From positions 186,001 to 250,000 of the forward strand of contig NW_025813703.1 in the NCBI RefSeq assembly GCF_021917145.1: a DNA stretch of 64,000 nucleotides. The letters are read 5' to 3'. Positions within the stretch are counted from its first letter, which is position 1. Every line of letters begins with the position of its first letter. Made by a program: the position numbers and the translations under genes. Below, one piece after another: positions 55,802-64,000 of the stretch. The notes below the pieces were generated by a model. That model did no database searches. It was not told the DNA's origin and worked only from the letters and a program-made list of their open reading frames with translations. This DNA comes from Hypomesus transpacificus (lineage: Eukaryota; Chordata; Actinopteri; Osmeriformes; Osmeridae).

Positions 55802-56148
55802 TAGGGGTGTAACAGTATATTGCGATACAAAAAATTTACCTATGTATCATCGAGTTATGGCAATAAGCTTATAATTATAATATGACGTTCGTTTGATCCC
55901 ATTGATTGAGTTACCAGCATGTGACCCACTCTACACCGTGCGTCATGTGTGCGTTCATTGCAGTCACAGAAATCGCTTGAACCGAGTTAATCAAATCGTA
56001 TGTACAACAAAGAAAATTATTGTAAATGTTTTAGAAATGAATCTGTTAATTGAATTTCGGTTTCATTTAACATTTTGTTTAAAATATTGTGATGCCGATT
56101 GTATCGTGATACGCATTGTATTGTGAGATGTGTATCGTTACACCCCTA
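55802..56148. mobile_element. Non-autonomous DNA element bounded by TTAA
   Basis: Starts TAGGGGTGTAAC and ends GTTACACCCCTA, a perfect 12-bp inverted repeat, and is flanked on both sides by TTAA (55798-55801 and 56149-56152). TTAA duplications are typical of piggyBac-type insertion, but the same ends plus TTAA could also be read as a 16-bp inverted repeat of another superfamily. 347 bp, AT-rich, partly self-complementary, no transposase. Confidence 0.7.
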
Positions 56149-56387
56149 TTAAGCAACGGTCTATAAAAAGGATATCAATCCACATTGCTTTAAAGGATGA
56201 AGGCGGTCACACTCCTGAACAGTAGGTGGCGATGATTCACCTCATAAACGTTGGTTGCAATCTGCCATAACATAAACCAGAGAAGACTTAACGGGAAAGG
56301 AATAGTGAAAACGGGTTGATAAGTGAATTACTTTATTTAGTTAGCAAAACCCTTGATCTTTTAATGGTAGTTTTTTTTCCATAAAAC

Positions 56388-57458
56388 ATGTCTGACAATG
56401 GTCACTTCATGTATTTTGCTTTTGGGAGCAATTTATTGAAAGAAAGACTACAGTTGGCAAACCCTTCTGCGATATTTCAGTACACGGGTCGGTTAAAGGT
56501 TGGTAGCTTAATGTACTATGTCAACAAATTCATGAACATACTGAACTCTAATTATTTTTTTACCAGCTGTTAAAAATACTGTAGAACCGTCAGTTGTGTA
56601 ACTTTTCATTAAGAATGTCTGCGCCATAGCTGCTATTGTATTTTGGGCATGGTCAATAGGAAAAACAATTGACTATATAAGTCAAATAAAGATTCAGAGT
56701 TTGCCTAGTAGATTGAACAGTGCGTTTCCTTTCTCTGTAGGACCATGTGTTGAACTTTGGGCTGTGGGGGGAGCATGTGGACAACCGGTGGCATGGTGGA
56801 GTGGCTACCATCGAGGCCAGCCCTGGTCTTGAGGTATGGGGAGTGGTTTGGAAAATGGACAACCAACACCTTAGTAGCCTGGACAAGTGAGTTACATGTA
56901 GTACAACCTTTCAGACTCACATTGTCGATTAAGGATTTTGGCCAGAATAAAGATAATGACGCCTCGCTGTGTGTGTGCGCCCATAGGCAGGAGGGAGTGG
57001 ACATGGGAATGTACTATCCCCTTCAGGTGACTGTGGAGACAGAGGGTGGCCCGGTGTTCTGTCGGACCTATCAGATGAACCACTTCCATGCCTGCCCTCC
57101 TTCCCCACAGTACAAACAGGTAGCACACAGACACATATATCACTCCTTTCATATGGGAGCAGTCAAGTCTCCAACGTGACAGTGTACACCGACTCCTGGA
57201 CCTATTATGATCAGTTGAAGGAAAACGTGCTATCTCTCTGAGACACTTAGTACAAAGCCATTGCTTTGAAACTTTGATTAGCTATCTTCATTTACACCTA
57301 TTGACAGATTAGCGCTGCGCTTTGTTGTATAGGTGGTGTGTTTAGGTGCCCAGCAGAACAATCTTCCTTCCGAGTATCAGAAGCGTCTGCAGGCTGTGCA
57401 GACCAACAACTACAGCGGCCCCTCCATCCTGGACCAGATCGCTCCAGTCATGACGTAG
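56388..57458 (+). CDS. ggct: Gamma-glutamylcyclotransferase, complete
   Basis: Four exons: 56388-56498, 56741-56886, 56987-57119, 57333-57458 (TAG); 171 aa against 188 in human. Known reaction: gamma-glutamyl amino acids are cleaved to 5-oxoproline and the free amino acid in the cytosolic gamma-glutamyl (glutathione) cycle. The substrate-binding loop is FAFGSNLL at about 10-17 (human FAYGSNLL; here Tyr is Phe). WHGGVATIEASPG and EVWGVVWKMD form the barrel, and LDKQEGVDMGMY contains Glu88, equivalent to the catalytic Glu98 of human GGCT. The block PPSPQYKQVVCLGAQQNNLP matches human PPSPQYKKIICMGAKENGLP. The N-terminus is shorter than in mammals. AATAAA at 57673-57678 is followed within 15 bases by a run of A. 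The gene converges with adnp2. Confidence 0.95.
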
Positions 57459-58445
57459 AGGATGTTCAGAAGCAGCTGGAACACAGGATTAGCTAGGCTA
57501 TATGGACTGAAAGCTTTGACTATTGGTACTGATTGGATTGGTCAAATTTGATGGGCAACACAGCACTGTTTTGTGACCATCTAAAGGCGTGTTGGTAAAA
57601 AGAGTTAATTTATACCTTACTTTTTTTTCTAACTTAAAATGAAATGATTAAATATTTATCTGAAATGTTCTAAATAAAGACTATGTAAAAAAAAAAAAAA
57701 AAAACTAATACCGGTACTATCATTATTACATTTTTTAAATAGTTAATATTGGTGGCAAAACATGAGCAAACAATAAACAATGCTGGGAATTACAGATTAC
57801 CATTGTTCATATTTTCTTTCCCCACCTACAAAACACCTGGACAATTATGGAGGAATATTTGTGCCAAAATTAAAGAACTAAAAGCTCCATTTGTTGTCAA
57901 CCAACTGTATACTTGAATCACATTTCAACCTGTTCAACAAAGATACACTATGGCCAAGTGCAAATGGAATGGATAAATCAAACACCTGACGCTGAGAAAC
58001 ACTACCTTCCTAAGAAAAGTGTTTTCACGACAGTTGCTCGAGAAGTTCATCTTGTAAGCATTAATGAAGACAGTAAATCACTATTGAAGAGACTAGGTTT
58101 TTATTGTCAGCTGGGTGTTGAAACAGCAATATAAGGAATAAAGAGCCAATGGATACCATTTCTTGGAAATCTCAAAACAAAGTTAGTTTTTTTGTGCAAA
58201 TAGTTAACATATCAACAAAAAGACCCCTTATGCTTTATAGCATGTACAAACATGGTATTTTAAATGTCAGTAGGATGACTGACAATGGAAACTGGCCAAG
58301 TTAGATATCCTTTGAGCAGAAGTCCCAAATCGACTATTAAAAAAAACACATTCCCAAACCCTATGGAGTTCATGAACTTTGTTAACAACATAGTGCACCA
58401 TGGCCACAGATCTAGGAAGAAATCACTACTGAGGAACATGAAGTA
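57459..58445. other. Convergent 3' UTRs of ggct and adnp2, no other gene seen
   Basis: ggct ends with AATAAA at 57673. On the minus strand an AATAAA at 58105-58100 could end adnp2. A run of about 19 A's at 57687-57705 may be genomic or a trace of a retroposed end. Confidence 0.5.
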
Positions 58446-58527
58446 TACAGTACCAGTCAAGTGTGGACACGTGGTATCCCATTCAATTGAATGGGAAGGT
58501 GTGTCCAAACTTTTGACTGGTACTGTA
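58446..58527. mobile_element. 82-bp palindromic Tc1-type MITE in adnp2 3' UTR
   Basis: TACAGTACCAGTCAA on the left and TTGACTGGTACTGTA on the right are perfect inverted repeats, and the arms remain largely complementary to the CAATTG centre at 58484-58489. The end sequence (CAGTACCAGTCAAAAGTTTG type) is a common fish Tc1/mariner terminus. It begins 21 bases after the adnp2 stop on the transcribed strand, so the mRNA would carry a near-perfect hairpin there. Confidence 0.9.
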
Positions 58528-58548
58528 CATGCAACCACATCCTTTTCC

Positions 58549-61500
58549 TCATGTATCTGATTCAGCCATTTCATTTATAGCCTCTGAAAGTTGTGTTCTC
58601 TCTGATTCCACAGGTTCTTCTTCATTTGCGATCTCCTCAGATTCAGACTGTTTACTTGAATCGGCGGTTTCCTCTTTCTCTTGTGATTTCTCCGGTTCTT
58701 CAGTCTCATCCAGGTCTGCTGAGACCACTTCTGGGATGAGAAGATTATGCCTGACTTTGTTCAACTCTGCCATGTTGAAGCCAAGGAAGACAGCAGCAGT
58801 GTGTTTGTGTATGGTCCTTAAGCACTTAGTCCGCTTGTTGCCGAAGAGCAGGGATATCTCAGACTTGGTGAGCAGCAGTCTTTTACACAGCTCATCAGAC
58901 TCCTTCTTGGTCAAGTATGGACTTTTGTGGAAGTATCTGGTAAGGAAGTCTTTCCGTTCTTCAGGGGCCTGATGCTCCAGCCCGCTGGGATCAAGTGCCA
59001 GCTGAACTGTGGGGTCGATCTCTATCTCAGGCTGTACTGTGGCTTGTGCCATTTCCCTTTCTAGCTCCTGTCTTTTACGTATCGCAGCCCTCTCTTGTCT
59101 CTCTCGCTTGTTGGCCTCCATGGCTTCCTTCCATGCCATCTCCAGCCTTAGCTTGCTTAGCTTCTCTGATTCAGATTGTTCAGGCTCACAGCTGGAAATA
59201 GGGATTGGACTTGGGAGAAGTGTTTGCAGGAGAGGTGTTTGCAGGAGAGGTGTTTGCAGGAGAGGTGTTTGCAGGAGAGGCGTTTGCAGGAGCGGCGCTT
59301 GTTGGAGCGACGCTTGTTGGAGCGACGCTTGTTGGAGCGGCGCTTGTTGGAGCGGCGCTTGGTGGAGCGGCGCTTGTTGGAGCGGCGCATGTTGGAACGA
59401 CGCTTGTTGGAGCGGCGCTTGTTGGAGCGGCGCTTGTTGGAGCGGCGCTTGTTGGAGCGGCGCTTGTTGGAGCGGCGCTTGTTGGAGCGGCGCTTGTAGG
59501 AGCTTTGCTTGAAGGAGCGGTGCTTGTACGACTGGTCCTTGTTGGAACTGGGCAAAGTAAAACACAGACGCCTGATTGTTTTGGAGCTTTGGGGAAGGTT
59601 GCACCACTTTCAGCTTGTTAGAAGTAGGCAGCAGTACTGGTTGTCCACTGGCGGGGGGCATACTTTCTTCAGTGTTTTTCGGTTCCTTGGGTGCACACTG
59701 GCAACGCCGCAAGTGAAAAACGATTGCCCTCTGTGTGACTCTTCCTGTGTACACCCCATTGCAGTAAATGCACTTAAATGCTGCCGTCTTCAAAATGGCA
59801 TGGACGGTAGTATCTACAAAGTGCTTGTGTCGCAAGTGTTCCTGGTATTTGTCTGGAGTTTGGCAGTTTTCATCACAAAACAAACAGCGTGTGCGAACCG
59901 TTTTCATCGGCGTGGAACACACTGGATGACTACTGACAGGCAGCATCTTTAGGAAGATGAGGTCGAGAGATTTGGTCACCAGGGCGAGGTTGAGTTCTGT
60001 GTCTCCCAGTATCTCCTTGGGTGCAGTCGTGTTTATATCAAAGTAAGGAAAGAGAAGTTTCCCTGAGCTGTTTGTGTAGAGTCTGTACTCGCGCCTTATG
60101 TATTCACAATAGGCTTTTTGCGAGGGATTGTGCTCTTTGGAGTGGTCAACGAAAGATTTGATCGAGTTAAACTTCTGAGAGCAGAACATGCAGTCCAGCC
60201 CATGCAGCAGGTGTTCAAGGAGCCCCTTTTCAGACACCAAGACCTTGCACATCAAACACTTGACCGTTTTGTCCGGCATTTTCCGGAGGAATGGTGCCTT
60301 TGCTGCCATGCTTTCATTTCTGGATGTGGCCTTGTGGACAACCTCTGTATGAACTTCATAGACATCGGATGGAAAGAGTTCATTGCAAATGGGACACGCG
60401 ACCCAGCGCTTGGCTTGAGGTAAGGAATTACTCGTTGGCTTTATTGGTTGGAGTGGACTGCCTGTATTCTGAGGGGTTTCCATACAACCAGACTGCGCCA
60501 TCTTTAATGGAGCTAAGGTGTATGTTGGCATGCCATTTATTTTTTTGCCGGTGGGAATCAGATGACTTAAAAGGGACTGAGAAGTCAGCATTGTGCCTTG
60601 TGGGGTGGTTTGGTTGAGCGGGAGTTTCTGTGTCACCATAAGCGGCTGCTGGAGGACTTGTGTCCATGGCTGCTGTGGATGCCGCCCAGGCACACCCATG
60701 GGGGGTTGGGCCTGCCTAGAAGCAGCGCTGGATGATATGGCAAGCCTGGCAGTAGGTGGGCCTATGCCACCTAAGGGCATTGTGGCTGGTCCCGTCCTTG
60801 TGGGTAAAGCACTTTGGAAGGTTATGGGAGTCCCGCGCTTGATCAAGCCCTTAGCCTCGGCACTGGCCAGCTGAACTAGGGCTGATGCCTGGGGAGGAAG
60901 GTTGGTCCCAGGAACACACATGAAAGAGAGACTGTTAGGAGCTCCCGTCACAGGTGAGGACACAAGCTGGTTGTTCGAGGACGAAACCAGGAGACTGTTA
61001 ATTAACTGGAGCGGTTCAGATTTAGCAAGGACTTGGCTTTTTGTTGGAGGGCGGTATGTGGCAGTGTTATAGTTTCTGTTGTCAATGATGAAGGGTTTCA
61101 CATGTACATTTATCAACTGGTGGGCTGGTGAAACAAGGACATGGTGGAGCATTTGATCAAGGTTTTCAAGAGATGTCTGACAGTCCTTGCAGTAGTATCT
61201 TTTTGAGTGTGGTTGTTCTGGGTCCACTGTTTTACTACTGAATTGACGCAATATACTCCCAAGGTGTGTAAGTAGGATATGCTTCTTGATGGCGTATAAG
61301 ACAGAGCTCCGAAAGGCACACTTCTGGCATCGGTACCTTTCTCCTTTCTTTTGTGTTATCAGCTGTACTGCGGCTGCACTGATTGCTGTACTTGGTGCTG
61401 GTGAGATAGAATGGAAAAGCCGGCCATGCTTTCGGACAACTTTAGGGTGTCCTACAAATGGGCATAAGGGACAGGGTGACAGGGCACATATTTTCCTCTC

Positions 61501-62111
61501 GTATTCATGTTCACGTTGTATGTGATATTTAAAGCTTCGCCAGTTCCGTGTATGATATGTGCACAGGTTGCAGCACATTACATCCGTGCGATACACCCAC
61601 TGAAGAGGAGAAGGAGCACAAGCGAAAGTGAATTAGATAAAACTGTATACAAAGGCGGAAACGGTTTGTCAGTTATGTGTATGTGTGTTTGAAGAATAGT
61701 TTTGTGGGATGTCTTTCCTACTTTTTTTGTTTCAAGTCTCCAACAGCAGGTTTAGGCTCAACTCCTACTAGATGTTTACCTTTTTCCTCCCTCTGCCATT
61801 GAAGCCCTCCGTTAAATCAGTCCATTCCGTCTCAAGAAAAACATCATCACCTGGATCAGAATTCTGCAGCTCCTGTATCAGATATTACACCAAAGCAGAA
61901 CGCTCACAATACTTTGTCAATAGAATATTGTAAAACAAAAAAAACAAAAACAAAAAAAATAGATATTGTCCCCACTCGAACTGTCAACAAAATATAAGCC
62001 CACCTCCAGAAGATGTTGACAGTCCTCCAGTCCAATGTCACTCAGAACGTGCTTCACCTTTCTCCTGGTTTTTCGGATTACATCCAAACTTCCAACAGGA
62101 ATCTGGTACAT
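58549..62111 (-). CDS. adnp2: ADNP2, zinc-finger homeobox protein, complete
   Basis: Three coding exons in transcript order: 62111-62004, 61872-61780, 61599-58549; 1083 aa. The start MYQIPVGSLDVIRKTRRKVK matches human ADNP2 MFQIPVENLDNIRKVRKKVK. C2H2-like fingers follow: CCNLCTYHTRNWRSFKYHIQ, CPLCPFVGHPKVVRKHGRLF, CQKCAFRSSVLYAIKKHI, CKDCQTSLENL, then CPICNELFPSDVYEVH, CLMCKVLVSEKGLLEHL, CLFCDENC and CIYCNGVYTGRVT. HLIPTGKKINGMPTYTLAP is an ADNP2-specific block that separates it from ADNP. Residues about 760-866 are a QQAPL pentapeptide array. A divergent homeodomain (FLTRYFHKSPYLTKKESDEL to VFLGFNMAELNKVRHN) lies near 936-1020, then an acidic tail. Known: nuclear chromatin-associated factor related to ADNP. 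The 5' UTR exon ends at about 62601. Which teleost duplicate this is cannot be told. Confidence 0.94.
59205..59520 (-). repeat. adnp2: 15-bp coding minisatellite in adnp2
   Basis: About 20 tandem 15-bp units (plus strand GCTTGTTGGAGCGGC) encode (QQAPL)n on the minus strand, followed by variant units coding LLQTP. Because 15 is divisible by three and the unit lacks stops in most frames, several other frames on both strands also stay open across it; they are artefacts. Human ADNP2 has a different Pro/Val/Gln-rich repeat in its central region. Confidence 0.93.
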
Positions 62112-62589
62112 TGTAAAGCAATCTAAAGAAAAGGACATCAAAAGAGTTTATTTTGATGAAGCACATAATTTCCTAAAGGTATGATGAACCAGGGAACACA
62201 TTGGTCATTCATACAATATCATTATTTTAATTATAATTTTAATCAATATTATTTATTTTGTTAAGCATCTGTCTGGGCCCATACTAGTTAGTTCTATAGG
62301 CTCACTACCCTGCATCCTGTGGTGAAAAATGCATTTTCAATCTTAAAACACGCGCCACTTCACTTCGACTAATAGAAAGCTAGATAGCCTACTTGGAGCA
62401 GAAAAATCGAGTCTGGTTAATTAAGCTGTACCGTAGCCAACTTTGCCTCTCCTATGAAAGACGCCTCTTTTAAAACAATGGCTTGATATATAGCTTTCAT
62501 TAACGGTGTAATACTCGTTTCTCAACCTTTGTGATATGCTATAGTGGTGGTGGTTCTGTATTACTACCATGGGCCATGACTGACAAACT

Positions 62590-62720
62590 TGCATCCTTAC
62601 CTTCGATGGTCAAATAGAAGATGCTTGACAGGATAGCTTGCGGCTTCTAACCAGCTTCCACTCGCCAAATGACAATAACCTATCACGCGACTGATTTCGA
62701 GCCACGTGGACAATGCTTTG
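62590..62720 (-). promoter_or_regulatory. adnp2: adnp2 5' non-coding exon and promoter region
   Basis: On the minus strand CATCGAAG|GTAAGG gives a good donor at 62601. The coding exon has its acceptor (CTTTTCTTTAG) at 62123, 11 bases before the ATG. A CACGTG E-box lies at about 62703-62708. The start of transcription is not resolved. Confidence 0.5.
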
Positions 62721-62729
62721 TACTCACAA

Positions 62730-63930
62730 ATCCAGTAACGTTACTGAGGATGCACCCGCTACAATACAACAGCTAACAGTAATAATCATGCATACTACTA
62801 CAATATGCTGCTGCAGTTTCGATCTTTCTTCCCTCTCCTGCAACAAAAAAATGGCTGTCTGGGAAGTGACGCCGGTACTAATTTGCATAGACCAGTACCA
62901 TTGGCTCTGTTGAGAGGTTGTCTTCTTCGCTGATTTTTTACGGCAGGAGTCGGCATCCACGTATTTGCCGTACTGCCACCAATCGTTTCTCGACCTGCTA
63001 AATCTAATGTAATTTCAGAAGCATCAGGAGAGGAATTGCAAATTCTGTGTCAGCAACAGATTTGGCATCAGCCTGGTGAATGTAAACAGTAACGCGGGAA
63101 TAACAATACATTTTGCACTCACAGCCATGTTGCCTATTCAATGGTGATGGTATAGTTGCATAATATTTACATCAAATATATGAAAATTAAATACACAGGG
63201 CAGAAATGTTTCAATCAAAGAGATGTATTAAATTATTCACTTTCATTACTTTAACAAGTACAATTTACAGTCAAAAACAGGCAATGGTCCATTAGTGCCT
63301 TAGACAGAAAGTAATTTACAATACATACTTTTTCAACAGGGGGCAGGATTATTTTCTAACTGGAGTACAGTCAGGTCACCGTAATCTTAGTTTGACATTT
63401 AGATGTACAAGACTCCATGTTATTGCCCACACACAACTCACAATTTAGACAGACATGGGGAGGAATTGCTAAAGTATAAAACAGACAATCCGGGTGTTTC
63501 AGTGAGACGAAACATTTGCCGTTTAAGTCTTAGCAAATGAACACAGCTCCCTGTTTTTAGAGGCAGACGCTAACACTGCAGGAAGCTGCTTATACTGTGT
63601 AAGCTAATGTACCAGCAGACCAAGCCACTTGAAGAACTCGGAAGAACAGGATTGGAGAAGGTCCAATTCCATTATATATGCCTCTTCTGCTATTAGACTT
63701 TAGAAGAACAAAGAAAACCCTGACAAATTCTTGATAGAATCAAGAGTCACATGTTAATGCAACAGGGTGACAGGTATGTAAAAGGCTGTCGTTTTGGACC
63801 ATACACTGTAGGCACTCAAAACATTGAGAGTCCTTAAGATGAGTTTAGGTTTGCATGTTCCAGTGTAACTGACTCAAAATGGTAAACACACTCCTCAGGA
63901 TATATACTCCCCACCTGCCCCATCAAAGAG
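62730..63930. other. Intergenic or 3' UTR, no gene seen
   Basis: About 1.2 kb without a convincing exon. A YY1-like AAAATGGCTG is at about 62847. If the small frame at the right edge is real, 63200-63938 would be its 3' UTR on the minus strand. Confidence 0.35.
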
Positions 63931-63938
63931 CTAGCTTT

Positions 63939-64000
63939 TCAGTGGCGTAGCTGGTTAAAGCGGTGTTTATAGAGGTGGTTGTTGCGTAGAGTCAGAGGAC
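63939..64000 (-). CDS. Possible C-terminal end of an unknown minus-strand gene
   Basis: The minus strand reads PLTLRNNHLYKHRFNQLRH and a TGA at 63941-63939, open to the window edge. It is not recognised, and 19 residues are too few for a call. Listed only because the following 700 bp look like a 3' UTR. Confidence 0.2.
   Translation of the reverse strand, partial: PLTLRNNHLYKHRFNQLRH

Noticed and set aside
59009-59621. Repetitive plus-strand frames such as (CWSGA)n and (LLERR)n as a structural protein
   Set aside because: They are other frames of the 15-bp array within adnp2; the minus strand has an intact conserved gene.
58549-62111. ADNP rather than ADNP2
   Set aside because: The block LIPTGKKINGMPTYTLAP, the N-terminus and finger spacing fit ADNP2, and the NAPVSIPQ peptide of ADNP is absent.

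Overview
The window is nuclear DNA of a teleost fish. It holds spliced genes with GT-AG introns and polyadenylation signals, vertebrate-specific families (FAM83H, GRINA, ANKIB1, ADNP2, SYCE1), and fish-type repeats: tRNA-derived SINEs, an L2/CR1-type LINE tail, and Tc1-like and hAT-like DNA transposons. I cannot name the species. No retrovirus copy, prophage, CRISPR array or toxin gene was recognised.

Layout, left to right: the 3' part of mapk15 (+, 33-2703); grina (+, promoter near 3313, CDS 9437-12089); syce1 (+, 14034-16791); fam83h (-, 24524 down to 19193, possible 5' exon near 28840-29040); a gene-poor stretch of about 9 kb with a broken Tc1-like transposon, a palindromic MITE, SINEs and a hAT-like relic; ankib1 (+, 35993-48310, 19 coding exons); another gene-poor stretch with a hAT-like MITE; snrpd1 (+, 52538-55498); ggct (+, 56388-57458); adnp2 (-, 62111 down to 58549). 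The last 60 bases may hold the 3' end of a further minus-strand gene. For the seven complete genes I traced exon junctions by eye, and the summed exon lengths are in frame: grina 368 aa, syce1 196, fam83h 1240, ankib1 1284, snrpd1 119, ggct 171, adnp2 1083.

The genes do not form one pathway. They cover ciliary/autophagy kinase signalling (MAPK15), calcium and ER-stress survival (GRINA), meiotic chromosome synapsis (SYCE1), keratin/CK1 scaffolding (FAM83H), ubiquitin ligation (ANKIB1), splicing (SNRPD1), glutathione turnover (GGCT) and transcription (ADNP2). MAPK15, GRINA and FAM83H are also neighbours on human 8q24.3.

The most striking structure is in ankib1. Intron 16 begins with about 70 tandem copies of a 34-bp unit, and the first copy contains the real 5' splice site, so the donor sequence is repeated about 70 times. 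Intron 6 of the genomic order (the one before exon 6) ends with five exact-length 46-bp copies, each with a branch-point-like motif, a pyrimidine tract and an AG, and the last copy is the real 3' splice site. Many other introns of this gene have CA/GT runs directly against their splice sites, and intron 4 holds a third (40-bp) minisatellite.
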